Assembly: GCA_942492835.1 (NCBI GenBank) | Contig: OW818645.1 | Location: 2,976,001 to 3,040,000, forward strand | Reading direction: 5' to 3' | DNA: 64,000 nucleotides | DNA from: GWB2-37-7 sp942492835 | GTDB taxonomy: Bacteria; Bacillota; Clostridia; Lutisporales; Lutisporaceae | Part shown: positions 1 to 7,664 of the stretch, piece after piece | How positions within the stretch are numbered: the stretch's first letter is position 1 | How the letters are laid out: each line of letters begins with the position of its first letter | The notes under the pieces: model-generated | Database searches by the model: none | Told to the model about the DNA's origin: nothing | What the model saw: the letters and a program-made list of their open reading frames with translations, nothing else | Made by a program: the position numbers and the translations under genes

Positions 1-1185
1 GTCAAAGAGGATATTTTTAACATAGGTAGGTTTAAGAGACTTAAAGTAGCTGCAATATATGGGGGAAACTCCTTCTATAATCAAGAGAAGGAGCTTAAGC
101 AAAAAACACATGTAGTAGTTGGCACACCAGGTCGTATTATAGATCATATTGAAAGTGGGACATTTGACACATCAAATATAAAATATCTGGTGCTAGATGA
201 AGCGGATGAAATGCTTAATATGGGATTTATAGAACAAATAGAGACTATAATAACACACTTACCTCGAGAACACGTGACAATTTTATTGTCAGCGACAATG
301 CCAGTAGATATAAAGACTTTATGTGGAAAATACATGAAAACTCCTGTACAAGTCGAAATAGAAGAACAAAATAATACAGCAGATAGGATATGTCAAGAAA
401 GATACAATATAAAAGAAACGGATAAGCTAAACCTTTTGAGAGATGTTACAGTGGTAGAAAACCCAGATAGTTGTATTGTTTTCTGCAATACAAAACTAAA
501 GGTAGACCAGGTTTATAATGAACTGATAAAGCTTACTTATACTTGTAGGAAAATACACGGTGGTATGGAACAAAGCGATAGATTAAAAGTAATGAATGAC
601 TTTAAGCAGGGTTATTTCAGATATTTGGTAGCAACTGATGTTGCAGCTAGAGGGATAGACATAGATAATATCACTCATATAGTTAATTATGATATACCAG
701 AAGACGGGGAAAGCTATGTTCATCGGATAGGAAGAACTGGACGAATTGGTAAGCTGGGGAGAGCAATTACCTTTGTAACACCAAGCGACAAAAGATATTT
801 AAATGATATACAACGCTATATTGGTAAAGAGATTCTTTTGAAGGAAAGACCTGAAAAAGAATCTGTGAATAACTCTAAAGAAGAATTTGCTGAGAAAATT
901 AAAAGGACACCCGAGATTAAAGAAGCAAAAGGTGCTAACCTAAGCAAAGAGATTATGAAGATACATATAAATGCAGGCAAGAAAACAAAGATGAGGGCAG
1001 TGGATTTCGTAGGTACGATTTGCAGTATAGAAGGTATAACCAAGGCAGATATAGGGATTATTAACATAGTTGATGTATCTACCTTTGTAGAAATTCTTAA
1101 TAATAAAGGAGAGCTGGTATTTAGGGAGCTGCAAAAGACTCCTATCAAAGGCAGACTTCGCATTGTAAGCAAAGTCGATATGTAG
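1..1185 (+). CDS. dbpA: DEAD-box RNA helicase, DbpA-like (5' truncated by window)
   Basis: ATP-dependent RNA helicase, probably acting on 23S rRNA in large-subunit assembly. The frame is open from base 1, so the N-terminus with Walker A lies outside the window. Visible motifs in order are TPGR (Ib), DEAD (II), SAT (III), ARGID (V) and HRIGRTGR (VI). The last ~75 residues (GKKTKMRAVDFVGTI onward) resemble the RRM-like DbpA RNA-binding domain that targets hairpin 92 of 23S rRNA; this tail is why I prefer DbpA/YxiN over CshA-type helicases. It stops at 1183-1185 and is followed 37 bp later by ywbE, probably co-transcribed. The helicase call is certain, the DbpA subclass fairly sure. Confidence 0.9.
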   Translation, partial: VKEDIFNIGRFKRLKVAAIYGGNSFYNQEKELKQKTHVVVGTPGRIIDHIESGTFDTSNIKYLVLDEADEMLNMGFIEQIETIITHLPREHVTILLSATMPVDIKTLCGKYMKTPVQVEIEEQNNTADRICQERYNIKETDKLNLLRDVTVVENPDSCIVFCNTKLKVDQVYNELIKLTYTCRKIHGGMEQSDRLKVMNDFKQGYFRYLVATDVAARGIDIDNITHIVNYDIPEDGESYVHRIGRTGRIGKLGRAITFVTPSDKRYLNDIQRYIGKEILLKERPEKESVNNSKEEFAEKIKRTPEIKEAKGANLSKEIMKIHINAGKKTKMRAVDFVGTICSIEGITKADIGIINIVDVSTFVEILNNKGELVFRELQKTPIKGRLRIVSKVDM

Positions 1186-1222
1186 GCTAAATAACGGAAA
1201 AGGAGAAAGAGGGGGTAAAATA

Positions 1223-1420
1223 GTGGACGGTGTAAAAAGGGCTAATATTAAGATAGGTGCGACCGTATTGGTTGTACAAAAGCAGGATCAAAAAAGCGGC
1301 AAGCTTACTGAAGGTGTAGTCAGTAGAATACTTACTAACTCGCTTGAACACCATCATGGTATAAAGGTCATGCTTGAGAGTGGGATTGTTGGAAGAGTGA
1401 AAGAAGTAAAGGTGGGCTGA
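1223..1420 (+). CDS. ywbE: YwbE family protein
   Basis: A 65-residue protein of the YwbE (DUF2196) family, whose function is unknown. The sequence contains the family hallmarks RANIKIGATV near the N-terminus, KQDQKSGKLTEGVV in the middle and HGIKVMLESGIVGRV at the end, giving a small KOW/SH3-like beta fold. The start is GTG at 1223, 6-10 bp after a purine-rich Shine-Dalgarno (AGGAGAAAGAGGGGG). Length matches the family. It follows the helicase closely, which fits a housekeeping RNA-related context, although that role is only inferred. Confidence 0.9.
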   Translation: MDGVKRANIKIGATVLVVQKQDQKSGKLTEGVVSRILTNSLEHHHGIKVMLESGIVGRVKEVKVG

Positions 1421-1444
1421 AGACAAACTACTCAGCCTTCTTTA
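1415..1444 (+). terminator. possible intrinsic terminator after ywbE
   Basis: GGCTGA at 1415-1420 pairs with TCAGCC at 1432-1437 and is followed by a weak T-rich tail (TTCTTTATAT). The stem is short and overlaps the ywbE stop, so confidence is limited. Confidence 0.4.
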
Positions 1445-1490
1445 TATAAATAAGTTCTTGAATTTATCACAAACAAAACACTATTACCGA

Positions 1491-1519
1491 TTGACAGAAA
1501 AATAACAAAGGGTTACTAT
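1491..1519 (+). promoter_or_regulatory. sigma-A promoter upstream of crt
   Basis: TTGACA at 1491-1496 and TACTAT at 1514-1519 are separated by exactly 17 bp. It is the best promoter match in the 328-bp gap before crt and would give a leader of about 220 nt. Confidence 0.6.
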
Positions 1520-1551
1520 AAAGTTGTTGTACAAGCTTTATATTTAATAAT

Positions 1552-1570
1552 TTGTTTTAAAAATTAACAA
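1552..1570. promoter_or_regulatory. Rex-like inverted repeat in the crt leader
   Basis: TTGTTTTAAAAATTAACAA has Rex-type half sites (TTGTT...TTAACAA) but is 19 bp, one base longer than the clostridial consensus TTGTTAA-N4-TTAACAA. Butyryl-CoA operons are known Rex targets in clostridia, so a redox operator is plausible here. The rest of the 1421-1748 gap shows nothing else I can name. Confidence 0.35.
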
Positions 1571-1748
1571 TACAACTGTATAATACTTAGTATAAGCAAT
1601 AATTTTGACAATTCTTAGATAATTGCTTGGTACATATATGTAAAAATATAAAAATTTCAATAGAGGGGAGATGTTAGTCAATTATTTAAGCAGGTTTACT
1701 GAGTGCATATAAATTACGCTAATAAATTTTGAAATAAGGAGGAAGCCT

Positions 1749-2525
1749 ATGAATTATATAAAATATGAACAGCGCGGATTTGTCGGAATCCTTACCATAG
1801 ACAGACAGCCCGCGCTGAATGCTTTAAATGAGGATGTAATTGACGAGTTGGAGCAGACACTTGATGCAATATCTATGGAAGATACTCGTTGCCTAATCCT
1901 CACTGGCGCAGGCGAAAAGTCTTTTGTTGCAGGGGCAGATATCGGCGAAATGAGCACTCTGACCAAAGCAGGCGGTGAGAACTTTGGTAATAAGGGAAAC
2001 GCTGTGTTCAGAAAAATAGAGGTCTTTCCACTTCCAGTAATTGCAGCAGTAAACGGTTTCGCACTGGGCGGCGGCTGTGAGCTGGCAATGACATGTGATA
2101 TCCGCATTGCATCTGACAATGCAGTGTTTGCGCAGCCCGAGGTTTCTTTAGGCATCACAGCTGGATTTGGAGGCACCCAGAGGCTTGCAAGGATAATTGG
2201 ACTTGGCAAAGCAAAGGAATTGCTTTATACTACTTCCAAAATCAAGGCGGACGAAGCGTTAAGGCTTGGACTGGTAAATGCCGTTTATCCACAAAACCAA
2301 TTGATGGATGAGTGCATTAAGATGGCAGAAAAAATAGCACGAAATGCACCTATTGCTGTCCGCTCAACCAAAAAAGCGATAAATGAGGGCATGCAGGTTG
2401 ATATGGATACAGCTATTAGGATTGAGGCAGAGTTGTTTGGTAGCTGCTTTGAGACACAGGATCAAAGAAATGCTATGAGTGCTTTCATTGAAAAAAAGAA
2501 ACCCGCACCATTTGAAAATAAGTAA
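1749..2525 (+). CDS. crt: 3-hydroxybutyryl-CoA dehydratase (crotonase)
   Basis: Cytosolic enoyl-CoA hydratase of the butyrate pathway, removing water from 3-hydroxybutyryl-CoA to give crotonyl-CoA. The 258 residues match family length. The crotonase oxyanion-hole stretch FVAGADIGEMS lies near residue 60, and the glycine-rich ALGGGCELAM plus QPEVSLGITAGFGGTQRL carry the two expected catalytic glutamates. The start ATG follows a strong AAGGAGG. It is the first gene of crt-hbd-bcd-etfB-etfA, all spaced 5-55 bp apart on the same strand. The neighbours make the short-chain (C4) assignment secure. Confidence 0.95.
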   Translation: MNYIKYEQRGFVGILTIDRQPALNALNEDVIDELEQTLDAISMEDTRCLILTGAGEKSFVAGADIGEMSTLTKAGGENFGNKGNAVFRKIEVFPLPVIAAVNGFALGGGCELAMTCDIRIASDNAVFAQPEVSLGITAGFGGTQRLARIIGLGKAKELLYTTSKIKADEALRLGLVNAVYPQNQLMDECIKMAEKIARNAPIAVRSTKKAINEGMQVDMDTAIRIEAELFGSCFETQDQRNAMSAFIEKKKPAPFENK

Positions 2526-2544
2526 GTAAATGGAGGAATAAGCT

Positions 2545-3384
2545 ATGAAGGTTGGAATTATTGGCGCTGGAACAATGGGCTCCGGCATTGCTCAGGCATT
2601 TGCTACAGCTGAGGGATATGAGGTAGTACTTTGTGATGTTACCGAAGATTTTGCTGCAAGAGGTAAGGATAAAATAAAAAACGGTCTAGCTAAGCTGGTA
2701 TCAAAGGGTAAAATAGAACAGGCTAAGATGGATGATATACTTGTAAAAATTATCACAGGATCTATTGAAAAAGTTGCAGACTGTGACTTGGTTGTTGAAG
2801 CAGTATTGGAAAGAATGGATACGAAAAAAGAATTATTTGGCAATCTGCAAAAAATATGCAAAAAGGATGCAATTTTGGCTTCAAATACATCCTCACTTTC
2901 ATTGACTGAAATGTCACAAGGTCTTGAACGCCCAATTGTAGGTATGCACTTCTTTAACCCGGCTCCAGTCATGAAGCTTGTTGAGGTTACAGCTGGTTTG
3001 CACACTACACCAGAAACCATTGCCAAGGTAAAAGAAATTGCTGTGGCAATCGGAAAAACACCAGTGGAGGTAAAAGAAGCTGGTGGGTTTGTTGTAAACA
3101 GAATCCTTATCCCAATGATAAATGAAGCAGTAGGGATTTATGCAGAAGGGATTGCTACTGCTAATGATATTGATACAGCCATGCTGCTTGGGGCAAACCA
3201 TCCTATAGGTCCTTTGGCTCTTGGTGATCTTATCGGACTGGATGTTTGCCTTGCAATTATGGAGGTGCTTCAATCTGAGACAGGAGATTCAAAATACCGT
3301 CCGCATCCACTGCTTAGAAAGATGGTTCGTGGTGGCATGTTAGGAAGAAAAACCGGAAAAGGTTTCTATGATTATACACACTAA
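2545..3384 (+). CDS. hbd: 3-hydroxybutyryl-CoA dehydrogenase
   Basis: NAD(P)H-dependent enzyme converting acetoacetyl-CoA to 3-hydroxybutyryl-CoA. The 279 residues open with the Rossmann motif GIIGAGTMGSGIAQ. SSLSLTEMS and GMHFFNPAPVMKLVEV contain the conserved Ser and the catalytic His of the HAD family, and VVNRILIPMINEA begins the C-terminal helical dimer domain. The start ATG is preceded by GGAGG. It sits 19 bp after crt and before bcd. No thiolase gene accompanies it in this operon, so acetoacetyl-CoA must come from a gene elsewhere. Confidence 0.95.
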   Translation: MKVGIIGAGTMGSGIAQAFATAEGYEVVLCDVTEDFAARGKDKIKNGLAKLVSKGKIEQAKMDDILVKIITGSIEKVADCDLVVEAVLERMDTKKELFGNLQKICKKDAILASNTSSLSLTEMSQGLERPIVGMHFFNPAPVMKLVEVTAGLHTTPETIAKVKEIAVAIGKTPVEVKEAGGFVVNRILIPMINEAVGIYAEGIATANDIDTAMLLGANHPIGPLALGDLIGLDVCLAIMEVLQSETGDSKYRPHPLLRKMVRGGMLGRKTGKGFYDYTH

Positions 3385-3438
3385 TTTACACATTAATTAT
3401 ACGCTTTAATTAAAGACATTATAACTTAGGAGGATATC

Positions 3439-4578
3439 ATGGACTTTATACTTAGTAAAGAACAGGAAATGGCAAGGCAGCTTTTTCAAGATTTTGCACA
3501 AAAAGAAGTAAAGCCCCTTGCACAAGAAATAGATGAAGAAGAACGTTTTCCTGGGGAAACAGTAGAAAAAATGGCGAAATACGGATTTTTAGGAATTCCA
3601 TTTGCAAAAGAATACGGTGGACAGGGCTGTGACACACTCACATATGTACTGTGTGTTGAAGAGCTGTCTAAAGCTTGCGGAACTACAGGCGTTATTGTGT
3701 CCGCACATACTTCTCTGGGAGCTGAACCGATTAGAAAATTCGGTACACCTGATCAGATTAAAAAATATCTTATACCATTGGCAAAGGGCGAAAAGCTTGG
3801 AGCATTTGGACTAACTGAGCCGAACGCAGGAACTGATGCCTCTGGACAGCAGACTAAGGCTGTTCTAGATGGAGATCACTATATACTCAACGGATCCAAA
3901 ATATTCATTACCAACGGTGGTAAGGCGGATGTATATATCATTTTCGCCATGACTGATAAATCAAAAGGAACAAAGGGAATTTCTGCTTTCATTGTAGAAA
4001 AGGGGTTTCCAGGCTTTAGCATTGGGAAGAAAGAACTGAAAATGGGTATCAGGGGTTCTTCAACATGTGAACTTGTTTTTGAGAATTGCATTGTTCCAAA
4101 GGAGAATCTACTTGGAGCAGAAGGCAAAGGCTTTGGCATTGCGATGCAAACCCTAGACGGCGGACGTATTGGAATCGCTGCGCAGGCACTAGGCATTGCA
4201 CAGGGTGCCTTTGATGAAACAGTGAAATATGTTAAGGAGAGGAAGCAGTTTGGCAAACCCATCTCTGCTTTTCAGAATACCCAGTTCCAGCTTGCCGATA
4301 TGAAAGTACAGATTGAGGCAGCTAGGTTATTGGTATACAAAGCTGCACTAGCAAAGGACTCAGGAAAGCCATTCTCTATGGAAGCTGCAATGGCAAAGCT
4401 GTTTGCTTCTGATGTTTCAATGGCAGTTACTACCAAGTGTGTACAGCTGTTCGGTGGATATGGTTATACTAGAGAATATCCAGTTGAACGTATGATGCGT
4501 GATGCAAAAATAACTGAAATTTATGAAGGAACCAGTGAGGTTCAACGTATGGTAATCTCTGGAACGGTTCTTAAATAG
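3439..4578 (+). CDS. bcd: butyryl-CoA dehydrogenase
   Basis: FAD-dependent acyl-CoA dehydrogenase reducing crotonyl-CoA to butyryl-CoA, in clostridia usually in an electron-bifurcating complex with EtfBA. The 379 residues match the family. Signatures include GAFGLTEPNAGTDASG (FAD and substrate binding), the mid-protein beta domain, and near the C-terminus KCVQLFGGYGYTREYPVERMMRDAKITEIYEGTSE, whose EIYEGT contains the catalytic Glu of short-chain enzymes. An AGGAGG precedes the ATG. The immediate partnership with etfB and etfA supports the bifurcating Bcd-Etf complex. Confidence 0.95.
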   Translation: MDFILSKEQEMARQLFQDFAQKEVKPLAQEIDEEERFPGETVEKMAKYGFLGIPFAKEYGGQGCDTLTYVLCVEELSKACGTTGVIVSAHTSLGAEPIRKFGTPDQIKKYLIPLAKGEKLGAFGLTEPNAGTDASGQQTKAVLDGDHYILNGSKIFITNGGKADVYIIFAMTDKSKGTKGISAFIVEKGFPGFSIGKKELKMGIRGSSTCELVFENCIVPKENLLGAEGKGFGIAMQTLDGGRIGIAAQALGIAQGAFDETVKYVKERKQFGKPISAFQNTQFQLADMKVQIEAARLLVYKAALAKDSGKPFSMEAAMAKLFASDVSMAVTTKCVQLFGGYGYTREYPVERMMRDAKITEIYEGTSEVQRMVISGTVLK

Positions 4579-4591
4579 GAAGGAGCTCTGA

Positions 4592-5377
4592 GTGTTGAAT
4601 ATTATAGTATGTATTAAACAAGTGCCCGATACCAATGAGGTAAAGCTTGATCAGGTAACTGGCACATTGATTCGTGAAGGCGTGCCCAGCATTATAAACC
4701 CTGATGATAAAGCAGGACTGGAGGCAGCTTTGCTGATCAAAGAAGAACTTGGCGCAAAGGTCACTGTGATTTCCATGGGACCAATGCAAGCAGATCTCGC
4801 ACTGAGAGAAGCGCTGGCAATGGGTGCCGACGAGGCAATACTCGTAACCGATCGTGCCTTTGGAGGAGCCGATACTTGGGCTACCTCATCTACGCTTGCT
4901 TCAGCAATCAAAAAGCTGGAATACGATCTAATTATAACAGGACGTCAAGCTATTGATGGTGATACCGCTCAAGTGGGACCACAGATTGCGGAACATCTCG
5001 GCTTGATTAACATAAGTTATGCAGAACAAATCAAGATAGAAGGGGATTTTGTGATTGCCCATCGCCAGTTTGAGGACCGATATCATGTGCTCAAGGCTAA
5101 AATGCCCTGCTTGATTACTGCCTTAAGCGAGATGAACAAACCTCGCTACATGACTCCAGGAGGCATCTTTGATGCTTATCGGGATAAAAAGGTAACAATA
5201 TGGACACGTCCAGATCTTGATATATCTGATGACAATATCGGCTTGAAAGGTTCACCTACAAGGGTGCATAAGTCCTTTACTAAGGCTGTCAAGGGAAAAG
5301 GAACAGTCGTTACACTTGATACACAGGAATCGGTAGATTTCCTAGTAGAGAAGCTGCAAGAAAAATTTATTCTGTAG
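4592..5377 (+). CDS. etfB: electron transfer flavoprotein, beta subunit
   Basis: Small subunit of the Etf that links NADH oxidation to crotonyl-CoA and ferredoxin reduction with Bcd. The 261 residues begin with the EtfB hallmark IIVCIKQVPDTNEVKLD and contain GRQAIDGDTAQVGPQ, the AMP/FAD-binding loop of the family. The start is GTG at 4592 after AGGAAGGAGC; a TTG one codon later is an alternative. It is 13 bp after bcd and 15 bp before the preferred etfA start, so the three are surely one transcript. Confidence 0.93.
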   Translation: MLNIIVCIKQVPDTNEVKLDQVTGTLIREGVPSIINPDDKAGLEAALLIKEELGAKVTVISMGPMQADLALREALAMGADEAILVTDRAFGGADTWATSSTLASAIKKLEYDLIITGRQAIDGDTAQVGPQIAEHLGLINISYAEQIKIEGDFVIAHRQFEDRYHVLKAKMPCLITALSEMNKPRYMTPGGIFDAYRDKKVTIWTRPDLDISDDNIGLKGSPTRVHKSFTKAVKGKGTVVTLDTQESVDFLVEKLQEKFIL

Positions 5378-5392
5378 GAAAGGGTGACTAAA

Positions 5393-6397
5393 GTGAGTTT
5401 TCATGATTATAATGGAGTATATGTTTTTGTACAGCAGGTAGACAACAAGGTCACCAGCGTTTCCTACGAGCTAATTAGCAAAGGGAAAGAACTGGCAAAA
5501 GAGCTTGACACAAAGGTAACTGCTATACTACTTGGCTTTAAGGTTGATGCACTATGTGCAAATCTAGCAAAATATGGTGCAGACAAAATTATTGTTGTAG
5601 ATGATCCTGCACTGGAAACCTATATGACTGAACCATATGTTCATGCTATATATGAAGTGATTAATGCACATAAACCAGAAATTGTCCTATTTGGGGCAAC
5701 AGCTATTGGAAGAGATCTTGCACCACATGTATCTGCTCGCGTGCATACAGGCTTAACTGCGGATTGCACAAAGCTTGAAATAGACCCTGAAACTAAAAAT
5801 CTGATGATGACTCGTCCTGCATTTGGAGGAAACATCATGGCAACAATACTTTGCCCAGAGCATCGTCCACAGATGGCAACTGTTCGTCCAGGTGTGATGC
5901 AGATAGCTGATATCATAGAGAATGCACAAGTTCCAATAGAGAAGTTTATGATAAGCAACCTTGCTTCTCATGTAAACTTGGAGATTATGGAGATTGTAAA
6001 GAAGACTGCAAATAAAATAGACATTCAAGATGCAAAAATTCTTGTTTCAGGCGGACGTGGTATGGGTTCTGCTGAGAACTTCAAGCTGCTTGATAATTTA
6101 GCCAATGCATTAGGAGGAACTGTTTCTTCTTCAAGAGCGTGTGTTGATGCAGGTTGGGTAGAAAAAGATAGACAAGTTGGACAGACTGGTAAGACTGTTC
6201 GTCCCAATCTCTATATAGCTTGTGGTATTTCTGGTGCAGTTCAACACGTGACAGGAATGGAGGAAGCAGAAATCATCATTGCGATTAACAAGGATCCGGG
6301 AGCTCCAATTTTTGAAGTAGCAGATTATGGAATTGTTGGTGATGTGACGAAAATTCTTCCTCTCTTTACTGAGCAGGTTAAAAAGCTAATTTCGTAA
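5393..6397 (+). CDS. etfA: electron transfer flavoprotein, alpha subunit
   Basis: Large Etf subunit carrying the C-terminal FAD domain. Seen: GRDLAPHVSARVHTGLTADCT in the middle and the FAD signature GGRGMGSAENF, VGQTGKTVRPNLYIACGISGA and IAINKDPGAPIF at the end. I start it at GTG 5393 (334 residues) because GGAAAGGG lies 9 bp upstream. The GTG at 5384 in the same frame abuts that Shine-Dalgarno directly, and the 5393 product aligns with the usual EtfA N-terminus (DYNGVYVFVQQ). It is the last gene of the butyryl-CoA operon; no clear hairpin follows at once. Confidence 0.92.
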   Translation: MSFHDYNGVYVFVQQVDNKVTSVSYELISKGKELAKELDTKVTAILLGFKVDALCANLAKYGADKIIVVDDPALETYMTEPYVHAIYEVINAHKPEIVLFGATAIGRDLAPHVSARVHTGLTADCTKLEIDPETKNLMMTRPAFGGNIMATILCPEHRPQMATVRPGVMQIADIIENAQVPIEKFMISNLASHVNLEIMEIVKKTANKIDIQDAKILVSGGRGMGSAENFKLLDNLANALGGTVSSSRACVDAGWVEKDRQVGQTGKTVRPNLYIACGISGAVQHVTGMEEAEIIIAINKDPGAPIFEVADYGIVGDVTKILPLFTEQVKKLIS

Positions 6398-6515
6398 AAA
6401 TAGGTATGGACATCGGAATCTATATGTTGTGAAAAATACATTACTGATAGAGGATATTATAGGAAAAAATTATATTAAATTATGTATGCATAGAAATTAT
6501 TTATGACCTCAACTC

Positions 6516-6543
6516 TTGATATTTATCAAAATGGTGATACAAT
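6516..6543 (+). promoter_or_regulatory. promoter of tRNA-Gln
   Basis: TTGATA at 6516-6521 and TACAAT at 6538-6543, 16 bp apart, about 60 bp before the tRNA. The rest of the 6398-6604 stretch shows no gene. Confidence 0.5.
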
Positions 6544-6604
6544 AGTATATGTAATTTGATAAATTGCTAATATCTATTTAGAAGAGAGATAGATATTTAA
6601 GCGT

Positions 6605-6679
6605 TGGGGCGTCGCCAAGTGGTAAGGCAATGGACTCTGACTCCATTATTCGAAGGTTCGAACCCTTCCGCCCTAGCCA
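6605..6679 (+). tRNA. tRNA-Gln (anticodon CUG)
   Basis: A full cloverleaf with CCA encoded at 6677-6679. The 7-bp acceptor TGGGGCG pairs with CGCCCTA, including one G-U. The D arm has AAGTGGTAAGGC, the anticodon stem ATGGA/TCCAT encloses loop CTCTGAC giving anticodon CTG, and the T loop is GGTTCGAACCC. U1-A72 and the identity elements fit glutamine. It stands alone and has its own promoter and terminator. Confidence 0.95.
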
Positions 6680-6753
6680 TTTATTTTAAAACATACTATC
6701 CTTTAAAGAGGCAGAAACTTCTTAGAGATGAAAAGTAAATTAATTCATAAAAT

Positions 6754-6795
6754 AACCGACAGGTGAATCGACAGTGATTTACTTGTCGGTTTTTC
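6754..6795 (+). terminator. intrinsic terminator after tRNA-Gln
   Basis: AACCGACAGGTGAATC at 6754-6769 pairs with GATTTACTTGTCGGTT at 6776-6791, with two G-U pairs, followed by TTTTC. Confidence 0.85.
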
Positions 6796-6829
6796 TATGA
6801 TTATGGGGGATTTATATATACTATCATAA

Positions 6830-6862
6830 TTTAAAGTCTATTTAAGGTTGTAAGAATATAAT
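6830..6862 (+). promoter_or_regulatory. TTTAA(A/G)G boxes and promoter of the first two-component operon
   Basis: TTTAAAG at 6830-6836 and TTTAAGG at 6841-6847 are direct repeats 11 bp apart, one helical turn, ending 9 bp before TATAAT at 6857-6862. The same boxes occur before the 9058 operon, which suggests autoregulation by the adjacent OmpR-type regulator. Confidence 0.6.
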
Positions 6863-6989
6863 CTATAGTAGGAGTTAAAACGAACATCTTATTAAGAACG
6901 CATAAATGTTTTGCACAAGACAGATTTGAACTTTCAGGTTATTGGGAATATGATAGAAGAAATATAACATGAGAATGGAGAAAATGCAG

Positions 6990-7664
6990 ATGAGAATTTT
7001 ACTTGCCGAGGATGAAAAGGAACTATCAAATGCTTTGGTTGCCATTTTAAAACATAATAATTATTCGGTGGATGCTGTATATGATGGAGCAGATGCGTTT
7101 GACTATGGATTATCAGAGAATTATGATGTAGTTATTTTAGATATTATGATGCCTAAGATGAGTGGACTTGAAGTATTAAAAAAATTGAGAGAAAAAGGAA
7201 TTCAAATGCCTATTTTGATGCTTACTGCAAAGACTGAGATTGAAGACCGTATTCTTGGACTAGATATGGGAGCAGATGATTATCTGAGTAAGCCTTTTGC
7301 TAGTGGGGAATTGCTTGCTAGAGTTCGTGCTATGACCAGACGGAAGTCTGAGTTTACGCCAAACTTAATAAAAATGAGCAATATTAGCCTTAACAAAGAA
7401 AGCTATGAATTATCAAATGAAAAGTCCTCTATAAGACTTAGCAACAAAGAATTTCAAATGCTTGAGATGCTTATGAATAATCCAAAATGTTTGATTCCCA
7501 CAGAACAGTTTATGGAACGAATTTGGGGATATGATGCACAAGCTGAAATCAATGTTGTATGGGTATACATTTCTTATCTGCGTAAAAAACTGGCATCCCT
7601 AGATACCAATGTAAAAATCAAGGCAGTTAGAGGTGTTGGCTATACGTTGGAGGAGAGCGAATGA
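6990..7664 (+). CDS. OmpR-family response regulator
   Basis: DNA-binding response regulator of 224 residues. The receiver domain begins ILLAEDEKEL (acidic DE pair), has the phosphoacceptor in VVILDIMMP and the conserved Lys in DDYLSKPFASGELLARV. The C-terminal winged helix ends in INVVWVYISYLRKKL and VRGVGYTLEE. I prefer the ATG at 6990, 9 bp after GGAG, over the in-frame ATG at 6969, which lacks a good Shine-Dalgarno and would add seven atypical residues. It overlaps the kinase by 4 bp (ATGA). The next operon carries the same DNA boxes as its own promoter, so it is a likely target. Confidence 0.92.
   Translation: MRILLAEDEKELSNALVAILKHNNYSVDAVYDGADAFDYGLSENYDVVILDIMMPKMSGLEVLKKLREKGIQMPILMLTAKTEIEDRILGLDMGADDYLSKPFASGELLARVRAMTRRKSEFTPNLIKMSNISLNKESYELSNEKSSIRLSNKEFQMLEMLMNNPKCLIPTEQFMERIWGYDAQAEINVVWVYISYLRKKLASLDTNVKIKAVRGVGYTLEESE

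Noticed and set aside
816..1172. Long antisense open frame inside the helicase gene
   Set aside because: No Shine-Dalgarno or family features, and low-complexity hydrophobic content; it is the shadow of a strongly supported gene. The same applies to the antisense frames in crt, bcd, etfB, the radical SAM and rlmD genes.
5384..5392. GTG 5384 as etfA start
   Set aside because: It abuts the Shine-Dalgarno with no spacing; GTG 5393 has proper spacing and a family-like N-terminus.
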